Positions 11,603 through 22,256 of a stretch of 64,000 nucleotides of DNA are shown piece after piece. The stretch comes from Macropodus opercularis (Eukaryota; Chordata; Actinopteri; Anabantiformes; Osphronemidae), in assembly GCA_030770545.1 (NCBI GenBank), contig CM061106.1:3560001-3624000 (forward strand). The letters are read 5' to 3'. Under the pieces are notes generated by a model. That model was not told the DNA's origin and ran no database searches. It worked only from the letters and a program-made list of their open reading frames with translations. Position 1 is the first letter of the stretch; each line of letters begins with the position of its first letter. Made by a program: the position numbers and the translations under genes.

Positions 11603-12033
11603 GAAACAAGGCTCGGCCGAAGCCTTGTTTCTCAGAAAACACACCTGTCGTGCTTCTCACGTGACTTGTCAGATGTTGAGCACCAGGTCCTGCTATCGGT
11701 AAGAATTCAGTGAGAAATATTTGCCTCATTACAATGTGGTGCAGATGTAACAATTAAAGCTGTGAATGAATGATTATTATTATTGCTGTTTCTTTAACCT
11801 GTCATGTTGTTTGGGGCTATGGGATGCAGTCCATGACGAATAACAACTGCTCCAGCTGTTTGACTACAAAAAGATGCTAAGGACCAGAAGAGTCAAATAC
11901 AGTCAAACCACCATCCTGTGGCAGAGTCTGGGTATCTGGTGGTGAGAACCAATAGGGACTTGTGGCCAGTAACCAGTGAAGAAACCATCACTGCCCAGGC
12001 CTTAGGGTGAGACTGTAAATAACGTTGATTGTG
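11603..12033. other. USP downstream and inner edge of left arm
   Basis: Holds the end of arm homology at 11,797. Around 11,870-12,020 is a stretch (GGTATCTGGTGGTGAGAACC, CAGTAACCAGTGAAGAAACC) resembling part of the LTR-element interior at about 4,940-5,010. No gene is visible. Confidence 0.4.
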
Positions 12034-12560
12034 TACCAGCGAGTGGACGCCGGTTTGGTGGTCACACGTCATCGCAGCACTGGTCACTGTAGCTTCATTC
12101 CCAGTGAGTAACGTCCCATTTCTCGTCTTAAATGTCCAAAATCCACATCACAGCAGCTTCTTCCACTTCACTTCCTTATTGAATTAGTGATCTGACCAGC
12201 TCTCCTCCATTTCTTTGTGTCCACAGTGTGTTGATCCTCTGACTCGTCAGGTTCATTGTCACAACAACAAGACAATGACAGTGAGGATCCTCGCCAAGCC
12301 GTCAAGGGCGGAAACTGTCAATTTCCAGCAGCTGTCAGAAGGTAAGAATGAGCTTCAGTAAAGAAAAGGTCCAGTTCGTTATACAACTACCTGAGGACAA
12401 TAGTTATTGTGAAACAGTCAGAAAGTATCTGGTCAAATCCATTTGCTGTGATGTTGAACGTGTAGATCTAATTGTTGTTGGTTAATTGTGCTTTTTTCCA
12501 GACAATGACTCGTTACCTGCTGGTCACCACTATTACAGGTCTCACCATTTGTGGCCTACA
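12034..12560 (+). pseudogene. USP-like exon cluster, second paralogue (fragment)
   Basis: Introns and exons here resemble the left USP copy. The donor and intron from 12,111 (GTGAGTAACGTCCCATTTCT) match the intron after exon 5. The exon after CCACAG at about 12,227 parallels exon 6. The segment after TTTTTTCCAG at about 12,502 parallels exon 7. The translated exons are badly eroded and lack a Cys box, so this is a decayed tandem paralogue. A Penelope-like fragment follows directly. Confidence 0.55.
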
Positions 12561-12564
12561 GCTT

Positions 12565-13420
12565 CCTCCAGTCTTTTCCTAACGGCTGTTAAGGCGTCAC
12601 TGGTGGGGATGCTGGTGAAGAGTGATGTAACATTGAAGGAAACCACGGTTTCATCCATTTCCAGTTTCCGTCCTCTGACCTTGGCTTGTTGTGAATTGAT
12701 GGTCTGTGTGTCCCACCAGAGGCGTCAGGACGGTGGCCAAGTGTTTGGCAATGTTATATGTGACCGAGTTGATGCTGCTGATTATGGGTCTGAGCGGGGC
12801 TCCCTCTTTGTGGATCTTAGGAAGTCCATAAATGCAGGGAGTGGCCTCTCCAGGATGCAGGCGGTGGTATGTCATCCTGTCGATGGTCTGGTCCGTTTCC
12901 AGCTCTTTGAGATGAGCTATGATTTTCTTTTTGTAGCTGCTGGTGGGGTCTCTTTTCAGCTTCTCGTAAGTGTGTTGGTCCTCTAACAGTGAGCTGACTT
13001 TTTGATGGTGGTCTGCTGTGTTCATGTTCAGTACGACAGTGCACCTTCCTTTGTCCGCAGGCAGTGTGGTGATGGTTTGGTGCCTGCTCAGGGCTGTGAG
13101 CGCACTCCTCTCCTGCCTGGTGAGGTTGGGTTGTGGTGGTTGTGCACTGGCCAGGGCAGCAGAGACTTTGAGCCGTAGTTGTTCAGCTTCTGACGATGGT
13201 AAGTTGTTTTTCCGAATGGCAGATTCTGTGGCTGTGATCAAATCCACGACAGGAACCTCCTTGGGTGTGATAGCAAAGTTAAGGCCTTTAGCCAGAAAAG
13301 GGAAAGTTCCCTGTCAGAGAGGTTCTTTAACCACTTGTGTTTTGAGTCCTCTGCTGTGAAGCCATCCATGGATAGGTGGTGAAACGTTTCTACGAAATAG
13401 AACAAGTCCAGTCGACAATG
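12565..13420 (-). mobile_element. Penelope-like reverse transcriptase fragment
   Basis: The minus strand encodes about 200 residues typical of Penelope-like elements. From N to C these are KGLNFAITPKEVPVVDLITA, then LPADKGRCTVVLN, then IYGLPKIHKEGAPLRPIISS, and at the 3' side, in another frame, FNVTSLFTSIP. In this family the LPKIHK and DVTSLFTSIP blocks belong to the early fingers/palm of the RT. The catalytic YVDD region and the GIY-YIG endonuclease are absent, so the copy is 5'-biased and truncated. It interrupts the USP-like paralogue array, and frameshifts are present. Confidence 0.8.
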
Positions 13421-13458
13421 AATATTATTATTACATTTAACATTCCTGTCATTTTGCA

Positions 13459-13940
13459 GATGTGGGATGCAGTCGCTGACATGTTACGACTGCACCAGGT
13501 GTTTGCTGGACCTGGTTCCTGGAGGTTCAGTGCAGAAGTGTCTGAAGGTGAACCTGAAAGTACGACTAAGCCCCAACACTCAGCAAACCTAGAAAGCAAA
13601 GGTGTTTGTGTGTCATGTGTCCAACGATTTCCACTAACACTTGCTTCTTTTGTTTCCTTCTGCAGGAGTATCAGTGCGTCCAAGGGTGCAGGTGCACGTC
13701 ACACGTCATCGCAGCACTGGTCCCTCTAGTCGCAGCCAAAGTGAGTAACGTCCCATTTCTCGTCATTAATGTCCAAAATCCACATCACAGCAGCTTCTTC
13801 CACTTCACTTCCTTATTGAATTAGTGATCTGACCAGCTCTCCTCCATTTCTTTGTGTCCACAGTGTTTTGATCCTCTGACTTGTCAGGTTCATTGTCACA
13901 ACAACAAGACAATGACAGTTGTCTAGAGACAGACTAAGTT
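13459..13940 (+). pseudogene. USP-like exon cluster, third paralogue (fragment)
   Basis: The exon at about 13,461-13,560 reads GGSVQKCLK in the frame corresponding to GGSVQQCLDDYL of USP exon 4. The next exon (about 13,666-13,740) reads EYQCVQGCRCTSHV, parallel to the CLNKCSCG exon. The following intron and exon start (13,741-13,920) are nearly identical to 12,111-12,290. No open frame joins them. With the arms and 12,034-12,560 this makes a local array of USP-like copies. Confidence 0.55.
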
Positions 13941-13995
13941 GTCTAAGAGAAGCTCAGGTCTGTTGATTTGGATAAGAGCCTCAGACGATCCTGAC

Positions 13996-16900
13996 ATGTC
14001 AAACCACATTTCCAGGATCCACATTCTAGTTCTGGTTGTTGTTGTCGTCTTCGGGTGAGTCCTTTATTTGTAATATCCAGACATGTGCACCTGTACAACA
14101 CTATTCAATTCATTTCTATTTTATTTATATAGCGCCAGTTCACGACAGCAGTTATCTGAAGGCCCTTTACAAGAACTTGACACAACTAAACCTGACAAAT
14201 CCCACATAGAGCGTTTTAATCTGAAGGAGCATCAGGAGCCATGAGGTCTTTAAGATGAGATGGAGCTTTATTATGAAGAGCTTTGTAGGTGAGGAGAAGA
14301 ATTTTGAATCCTATCCTGGATTTGACAGGACAGAGAAGCTGATGTAGGAGAAATGTGATGTCTCTTCCTAAGTCCAGTCAGACTCTGGCTGCAGCATTTT
14401 GAATTAACTGGAGGCTTTTTAGAGAGTTATTGGGACAAACTATGAGCAGGGAGTTACAGTCGTCCAGCCTAGAGGTAACAAATGCATGGATTAACTTTTC
14501 AGCATCACTCTGTGAGAGGATGCTCCTAATTTTAGCAATATTCCTAAAGTGGAAGTAGGCAGTTCTAGAGATTTCTATAATATATGATGTAAAGGAGAGA
14601 TCTTGGTCCACATGACACCGAGGTTCCTACAGTAGAACCTGAAGCTAACGTTATGTCATCCAGAGTAATAATCTGATTCAATAATGAGTCTGTGTGGTTT
14701 TTAGCACCAACTATAATAACCTCAGTTTTATCTGAGTTTAGTTGTAGGAAGTTATGGGACATCCAGGATTTGATATCATTTAAACAAGTTTGAAGTTTGA
14801 CTAATTGGTTTGTTTCATCTGGTTTCATAGACAAATATAGCAGTGAAAATGTATGTGTTTCCTAATAATATTAGAGAGAGGAGACTGTAAAGACTGAAAG
14901 GTATTGTACCAAGCACAGAACCCTGTGGAACAGTTAGAAAGCAGCTCAGAGAAAAGCAGAGCCTTTAACATTCAGTCTGCTGAAGACTTCACACTGACAG
15001 TAGAGACTGTTGAGATAACACACGGTCCAACCACAATGCAATGAAAACAGAAAGAAACGCTGGCAGCACAGAACCACCATCCACAGCCAGGAGGCACCAG
15101 AGAGTCATTCTGTCCACTCTGAGATGCTCCATGAATGTAGAACAGATGTTGCTCTGGTTGTTCTGTTAATGCAAGTATGAGGCGTCATGTTGGACCTGAT
15201 GACGTTTCACTTGGTTTTACCTTGTCCTTGGAAAATCTGAGGCGAGCACAAATGTTTTGTACATAAAAAGTATTTAATGTCAAGTATTTGGCAGAATTTG
15301 ATTCAATTTCAGTGAAGTGCAAAGTTTTTTTTGTCACATGTTTTCATATTGAAGACCCATTTATTGTAGAGCCTTATGGTGACTTTGAGTCTCGTGGTCT
15401 GCAATACATCAAATTACTGGAGAAGACTCATCGCGTTTGGAACCTGTTGTGTATTGTGTAATGTCTTGTTGTGTGATGTGTGAAAGATTCATAGCTTAGG
15501 TTAAATAAAGTCCACTGCTGTGATCCACACGTGTGTGTTTCTTCACAGGGGGATCTACGTCTCCTTCTCAGGAAACGCCTCATTCTTCCAGAGGTAGGTT
15601 CAGTGAAATGAAGGTTACAGTGCAGAACTAAAACTACTCTTTCATCTGGTAATAAACCCTTGATTCAAGATTGTATCAACAACACATTATGTCTGGTTTT
15701 CATAGATGAATTTATTGAAATTATTTCACACATTATTACTAAATATTGGTGCCTTTTTGAGCTTTTGCCAGAGGTTTGATGCAGCGAAGCCAGAACAAAA
15801 CCTAGATCTCACAGAGAAACCGAAAGAAGGAGAGAAACCGAAATGTCCACAAAACAACAAGTGGAGCGTTGGAGAGCTGACACATAAACCTGGTAAAACA
15901 CGCAAACATGTTCAAACCCACTTTAGACTAACATGTGTCTCCACCTTTGCCTTGATGGAAACTATTCAGACAGTCAGCAAACGGTCATAACGTCCAGATG
16001 AACATGAAACAGGAAGAGGAAGAAGTGACTCCAGCTCTGCTCAAACTGATGCTGCAGTAACTGGAGCATCATGTCTAAACGCATGCTGGCTCTGCCACAC
16101 AGCAGGTCCTGGACCCGCAGAGAGTCACATGTGCTGTCTGTAGGATAGTGGTTTTAGTTTGTGGACCTGACTACGACCTGTGTTGATGTGATCTCTGCTC
16201 TTTTCCAGAGTCAAGTATGATCAGCCAAGCGCACACAAAGGGTGAGCTGAGCAATAATAACATCCAGCTTATGTAACGTGAGGAAAAGCTTTAAAGACAA
16301 TGTGATTTCAGGTTGTAAACACATTTAATAGAAGCGTTGGGCTTCTTCTGTTCTATTGTTTTAATGACACCATCTAACTCCTGTTTAGTTGAGACGTCAC
16401 TTTGTGCTTTGTCAGACGTCACGTTGTTTATTGGCTGAACCAGCCTTTCAGCAGGTGAAACGTTCAGATGTTGCTACTGTTCAAGCTCACGCTCTCAGGA
16501 CGTTCTTTACTCTCCCAGACGCACTGACGTGAACCCAGTGACCAACTGGAATGTTCCCCTGGTTTGGGAGGGAACCTTTGATCCTGTGGTTATTGACGCC
16601 ATCTATCAGAAAATGGAGCCACGCATTGCTGTGGTGGTGTTTGCTGTTGGCAAGTATGTGCACAGGCACCAACTATATGATGCTTTTCCATGTGTCATAA
16701 ACTAATAATTCATTCTTTCATGTGGACAGATACACCCGTTTCCTGAGGGCCTTCCTGGAGTCAGTGAAAAGCACTTTTTAGTTGACTTCAGGGTCACGTA
16801 CTACATCTACACAGACCATGAGGAAGATGTTCCCACAGTGAGTCGTTCATTTATGTAGTGAGACACACCTGCAACAAACTCATGTCAATGCAGAGGCTTT

Positions 16901-18513
16901 GCTGGACAAACTCTGGTGAAACTCCACCCGTGAGGCACATTGTGTCCTGTCTAATGTTGCTCCATCGTTTGCTGCCGTTGACAGTGTGTTTGTCAACCTG
17001 AATCAAACGCAGCAATAGTCTGTCACGTCCTGACTTCATGCCGTTCGTCCTGCGTTTTCTCATCTGGCTCAGGTTGAGATGGGTGAAGGCCGGAGCGTCT
17101 CTGTTGTGTCTGTGCCCAGTGCAAAGCGCTGCAGGATGTGGTGCTCGGGAGGATGAAGTGGGCCACAGTCACCATCCACAAGCAGGTAAACGCTGCTGAA
17201 CGGGGCCTGACGCAAAGTCTGACACGTCTGAGTGGTTCCTGCTAGAAAACCTTGGTCTCTTTTAACAAGCAGAACGGGTCATGACTCACTAACGGAATAA
17301 GTTAAATGTAAAAATGCTAATTGTTGTCTTTTATTTATACCTTTAATCAAATCTCTCTGTGTTGCTCTTATTCCTTCGTGTTTCCTGTTTTCAGATCCGT
17401 AATGAAGCCGACCACCTTTTCATGATGGACATCGACAGCGTCTTCCACAACCGCTTTGGGGCCGAGTCTCTCAGCCGACTGTCAGCTGTGCTTCACCGAG
17501 GCTACTACAAGGTTTCACTGTGGTTCCTTTGAGAGAACAGCTGAAATCCTGGAGTGTGATACAGACTCTAAGTAGAAGGGCCATGAAGTATAAGGCTTAT
17601 TGTGCACGATGCTGCCAGAGGCCACAAAGCAACCAACTAGAAAACACTGAAGGTGCAGAGGCAGGAAGCGTCTCGTCCGCTCAGACGCCATCTCACTCAT
17701 TTTACTCATGCAAAGAGACTATTTCTGTACAGAGCATGTGCACATATGATGTTTTCAGCTTTTCCACTGCTGTGGCAGCTGCAGCTTCCTGCTCTTGTTC
17801 TTAATTCCTCCCTTTTGTCCGTAGACGACGAGAAATTACTTCCCTTCCGAGCGTCGCCAGGAGTCCACGGCGTACGTCCCTAATGACGAGGGAGATACTA
17901 CTACACTGCTGCCGTGTGGGAGACCTGGAGGACATGGACAAGCTGGTCCGGTAAACAAGCACATGAAGGTGGAATCACCTGCTACTGCAGCTAGTGGAGC
18001 TTATTCATTGCTGCTTATCAGGCCACTCGTTGTTGTCAAAGAGTCAGTTTTTTAACTGATGTTTAGATTAATTTAGCTGATTTGATTACTTTCTACCATT
18101 GGAGTCAAAACTCTCTCCCTTTTTCAGATACTGTTACGATCAGTCACAGGCCGACGCCAAGAACCACATTGAAGCTGTGTGGCAGGAAGAGTCACCTCAA
18201 CAAGTGCGGTGTCACTTTTCATTCCCACACACGTTTATTCGTGTTTCTTCTTATTAATGTTGAAACCCAGACTCGTACTTTATGTACCTGCTAGTTTGAT
18301 TCACGCTGTGTCAGAAACCTTCATGTCCCACATACATATATCACACCTGCGTCTCTGTCCTGCCGGTACCTGCTGTACAACAAACCCACTAAGGTGCTGT
18401 CTCCAGAGTATCTGTGGTCCGATTATGATCAAGTGCCATCGGACATCAAAGTGGTCAGGATCTCCCAGCTGGTCAAGAACTACGCCGACGTTCGGCCCAA
18501 CGGTGGACAGTGA
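13996..18513 (+). pseudogene. GT6-family glycosyltransferase (ABO/Forssman-like), frameshifted
   Basis: GT6 enzymes are Golgi type II proteins that add alpha-1,3-linked Gal or GalNAc. Exons read as 13,996-14,054 (MSNHISRIHILVLVVVVVFG, membrane anchor), 15,549-15,593, 15,774-15,892 and 16,209-16,241 (stem), about 16,499-16,653 (RTDVNPVTNWNVPLVWEGTF), 16,730-16,837, 17,073-17,185, 17,395-17,511 (with the DXD-type motif in LFMMDIDSVF), 17,825-17,950 (AYVPNDEGD), 18,128-18,203 (HIEAVWQEESHLN), and 18,366-18,513 (YLLYNKPTKVLSPEYLW, ending at TGA). Lesions include a frameshift near 16,775, one near 17,130, one or two in 17,895-17,930, and CG instead of AG at the last acceptor (18,364-18,365). Most are losses of 1-2 bases, so assembly error is possible. 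As given, the enzyme cannot be made. Confidence 0.85.
14110..14930 (-). mobile_element. LINE (L2/Rex-like) 3' fragment in GT6 intron 1
   Basis: The minus strand encodes two overlapping-frame pieces of a non-LTR reverse transcriptase C-terminal half: LNDIKSWMSHNFLQLNSDKT (14,565-14,834) and SDAEKLIHAFVTSRLDDCNS with LQLIQNAAARV (14,378-14,611). These are hallmark phrases of fish jockey/L2/CR1-type LINEs. The 3' end at about 14,115-14,165 carries TTTATTTATATAGCGCCAGT, a common teleost LINE tail. Frameshifted and truncated, it lies antisense to the GT6 gene inside its first intron. Confidence 0.8.
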
Positions 18514-20230
18514 TGGCTCAGCCATGGGTCAGGCCTTAATGCAGCCTTTATAGGTGGTGGAGTGTTGGGACGTTAGAGGCTGGGTTTCATCTGTTGATTC
18601 ATCGGACGCTCACTGGCCATTTTGTTGGGGCCACTGCACAGGCTGCTCCAATACAGGAACAGTTTTTAAGGTGATAGTTGGTCTTTACGTTTGTTACTGA
18701 TGTCACACATTGGATTGGATTAAACTGTGCAGGTTTCCCTAAGATGTTATAGACCAGAACATAAATAAATAAAATAAATGAATGATACAAACTACAAATG
18801 TAATGACTGCACATTTATATCTGTGGTTGTAAATATTAACGTTCAAACCCAAGCACAACAACACTGATGCTGTGTGTTCAGACACATTCCTCTCAGCATC
18901 AGCATAAAGCACAAGCTCAATTGTCAGTAACTGAATATATTTTGAAAGGACATGAGAATTGTTGAAGCAGGTTATTAACATTAAGAATAGCCTTTTAATT
19001 ACTGTCCAGAATTATCTAACCATAATTATAATCTCTATTAAATTTAAGTCTTAACATTTTAATGTCACTTTTATTTTGAATGGAGCAGGAGGAAGCATGA
19101 GTTGAATCATGACCCTGTACAAACATTGTCACTAACCATCACAATGTCCAAGTATTAGATTGAATTCTCAGTATTCAGTTGGTCTATTTGAGGTTTTAAT
19201 CAAGGTGTGCTTTGATTTTGAAAATAATTGTGTGGTTAATTACGAACCAATCAAACGCTGGAATTTCATCAGGACCAGTGAAGTGAACTAGGAGCGTGGG
19301 GACTGGAACTGTCTCAACCGTGATCTCGTCAGAGGATGAGGGTGAACACGCCCCAGCTGGGTCGTCACCAGAGGACTGGAGCGTGAGAGGAGCAGAATCT
19401 GATGTGAGCAGTCCAGAGTTCTGAGAGGGAGAAAGACAAAACCAACACAGCAGACGTCCAGTTCTGGTGTCAAAGCCTCCGCTGGGCCTTCTAGAGGTTC
19501 CCTCCAACGACCGGAGTGACATCTCTCAAAAGGAGAACTGGGAGAGTCCACATACGTCTGATACTGGACACTGTCCAACGCAAATGAGTTAATGTCACAG
19601 AATGAAAATGTCTCTTTTATTAAAGCTGGAAGAAAATACTAACTCTGCATATTCCTTCATGTCTGACTGACACTTCAGAGGTTTTATTTAAATGAAAGCG
19701 TGTTTACATTTATCCATATAGACGTTTGTTAGGATATGATGTTGGATGGTTTAAACGGTAAAAGAGTTTATCCTAATCCTGAAAACTATTCATCGCGTCA
19801 TTGGAAGAGATTGTTTTCAATAGAAATGAATCCAGCGTGTAGCAGTGTTATAAACTGAATTATTACACAAAATATGTGACAGATACTTTATTTCTTAATA
19901 TTCAGGGTGATACAGAACAACAAGCAGGAGCTGGATGAGCTGTAAACACAGAGCTGACAGACATCTGAACATCTGGATCACAAACTGAATGTATTTGTAC
20001 ATTTGTCCCAGAGTCCTGCAAACGTCCACAGACCTCAACCTGACGTCACTGTTCTGATGCTGACGCTGCCTGTGAACAAAGGCGACTCTGGTTTCACTGA
20101 TCGCCTCCAGGTTTGCCAACAGCTGGACAGTGAGATTATTAAATATGAGCAAACACAGATTTGGTTTTCTGGTTTAACAAAATGCTTCTATTCAACATGT
20201 CAAAGCCTCTGAGGACATGAGTTCACCTTC
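18514..20230. other. Intergenic region
   Basis: AT-rich sequence without a recognised gene or mobile element. Minus-strand frames at 19,196-19,578 have no identifiable motif. Confidence 0.4.
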
Positions 20231-20792
20231 CTACAAACCAAACGTTGCTGTGATTGGTCCATCATCACTGTGATCAGGTTGATGCTTGAGCTGCTGCTTC
20301 TGTGTGTTTTCTCTGAGCTCCTCTCTCTCAGCCTCCTCTACACTCGGAGCTTTGGCTGCCTGGATGTGGAGCTTCCCGTCTGGATCCGTGGAGCAGCTGA
20401 CGGCTTCAGGGTTCAGTCCTTCAGGCAGATCCAACTCCTGTCTGAACTCCTGCAGTCTGGCAGAGTAGGAGTCTTTCCCGTCCTCCTGCTTCTTCTCTGT
20501 CAGCTTCCTGCCCACCTGCCTGACAGACAGCTGCTCTGTCTGTCCCTCTTCCTCCAGCTGGTAGGAGACTGGCTGCAGGGCCACACTGCTGTGGAAAGGC
20601 TCCGTCTCCTCCAGGATCTGGTGTTGAAGTCTGGAGGTTTCTGTGCAGTAGATGCTGCTGGTAGAGCAGAGGTCTGACCTCTGGCCACAGACTGCGTCCA
20701 GGACAGCAGACGTCCATGAAGGGACTGAGGGCAGAGCTGAATCCATGAGAGCACAGCGTGTTCAGAGTGTGTTTAGTGCTGGGATGGAACAA
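20231..20792 (-). pseudogene. HSP30-type small heat shock protein, frameshifted and internally deleted
   Basis: Teleost HSP30-like proteins are intronless, stress-inducible small heat shock chaperones built around an alpha-crystallin domain. The N-terminal part is read from 20,792 in one frame (LCSHGFSSALSPFMDVCCPG, then SLWPEVRPLLYQQHLLHRNL). The rest is in a second frame ending at 20,231 (LQHQILEETEPFHSSVALQP, LSVRQVGRKL, LQEFRQELDLPEGLNPEAVS). The switch lies near 20,625-20,640. Between VSYQLEEEG and EQLSVRQVGRKL the family normally has another beta-strand segment; it is missing here, as is a short stretch after GRKL. The alpha-crystallin core would therefore be incomplete. This is most likely a dead retained copy, though the frameshift alone could be a sequence error. 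Confidence 0.75.
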
Positions 20793-22256
20793 TGTTCAGC
20801 GTCTGTTCACCTCTATGTCTCTGTGTTGCTTTGTGTCTCAGCAGTGGGATGCTCCTGTTACCAGGAGAATGTGATCGACCAAAGCTCGTCACCCTGTTGT
20901 TGAGTGTTGACTCTGTGGTAGAACCGTCCTGCTTAGGCTTTGTCTTCAGAGACGGGTATTTTAAGGCCCTGCATTGTTTTTGTTTCAGCAAACTGTACAG
21001 TTGCTTTTCATTTTCTGCTTCCAGTGTGATAAAAATGTTTCTACTGTTAATTTACCGTCTACATACAAACATCACCTATTTATCTGAAGTTATTTGGATA
21101 TAAAGCAAAAGTGTCTGAAGTGTCCCTGGAGCTTCTGCTTCAACCTCTTAAACAAAGACCTGAAAAATGCTAAGACATCACATGAAGACATCACCTTTGT
21201 CAGTTCAGTTCAGTTCAAAACACTTTATTTGTCCCCAGGGGGAAGTTTGAAGCAGAGAGTAAAACAAAATCTCTGTATGCACCTGTATTACACACATGAT
21301 CAGCCTGAGAGTCCATGAGTCTATGGGAGGAAGTGGGAGTTAGGGCTGAAGAGGGTTCTAGTGTGGAGGCTGGTAGCTGAGCTTGGGTGGTGGTTGGGGT
21401 AAAGGGGTGGGGGTGTGAGGGGGCGTCCAGGCCGCGAGTGAGTCCCTAGGGTCAAAGGTGGAGGGTGGAGAGGGCTCTGACTGCTAGTCCAATAATTCTG
21501 GAGCCATCTCATCGTAGATGATGATGATGATGCCGGTGCTCCTGGCTGATGTGCTGTCTGTTGGAGAACGTCAGCATCACTTTGGTTCTTCCCACGTTCA
21601 GCTGCAGGGGCTGTCACACCACTCCACAATCCTGCAGGGCTGAGCCGTGGTTCTGTACTGGTCCTGAAAGAAGGCAGGATGAAAGAGTCACGAACATGCT
21701 CATGAAAACAACACATATACATTAACCAAGGTTATGGGGTGAGAAAAGAAAGATGCTGCTGAGTCCAGCTGCTCAGAAAGTGGCCTTTCAGGACTTTCTA
21801 TAAATGTCATGAAGCAATAAATAAAACACCATCAGTACCACGTGTCAGCATCAGTGTGTAGTGACCTTTAGCGTTGCCTCTAGTGAGTCCTGGTTTTCCT
21901 CTGGGCCTCCTCCTGGTGGGACGTGCCAGCAACACCTCTCCACTGCTACATGACCTACATGGCACCGGCTCCTACTGAGAGAGATGAACCGCTCTTAGTC
22001 TGGCCCGTCTCCTAGGAGCTGGTTGTCATGGAGACCCTACCAGGAGCATTTAGCCCAGACAACATAGCTCCTAGGATCATTCGGGCACACAAACTCCTCC
22101 ACCGCGATAAGGTGTCGGTTCAAGGAGGAGAAAAACTAGAACACAAACGTTAGTAACAGCACATTAATATTATATTGATCTTTGTGTTTTGAGAAGAAGC
22201 TTGTACTAACCTTTACTTTCTGCAGGCGGCACAGAGAACAGCAGCACCTCTGACCT
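20793..22256. other. Intergenic region with retroposon tail
   Basis: At 21,205-21,245 is TTCAGTTCAGTTCAAAACAC followed by TTTATTTGTCCCCAGGGGGA, the teleost retroposon-tail signature. The rest holds no recognised gene. Minus-strand frames at 21,321-21,722 are low-complexity and unrecognised. Confidence 0.4.

Larger units (their letters stand above)
1..11797. repeat. Left arm of giant inverted repeat
   Basis: This arm reads as the reverse complement of 27,671-36,154. Base 1 pairs with about 36,154 and base 11,797 pairs with 27,671. The USP exons, the Tc1 element, the SINE-like tail, the repeated blocks and the pyrimidine-rich tract all recur in mirrored order. The sum of paired coordinates is about 39,468 at the inner end and 36,1xx at the outer end, so this arm carries about 3.2 kb of extra sequence, placed at about 2,700-6,400. 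The arm probably continues beyond the left edge of the window, because homology is still running at base 1. Either a real palindromic duplication or an assembly joint could give this. Confidence 0.9.
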
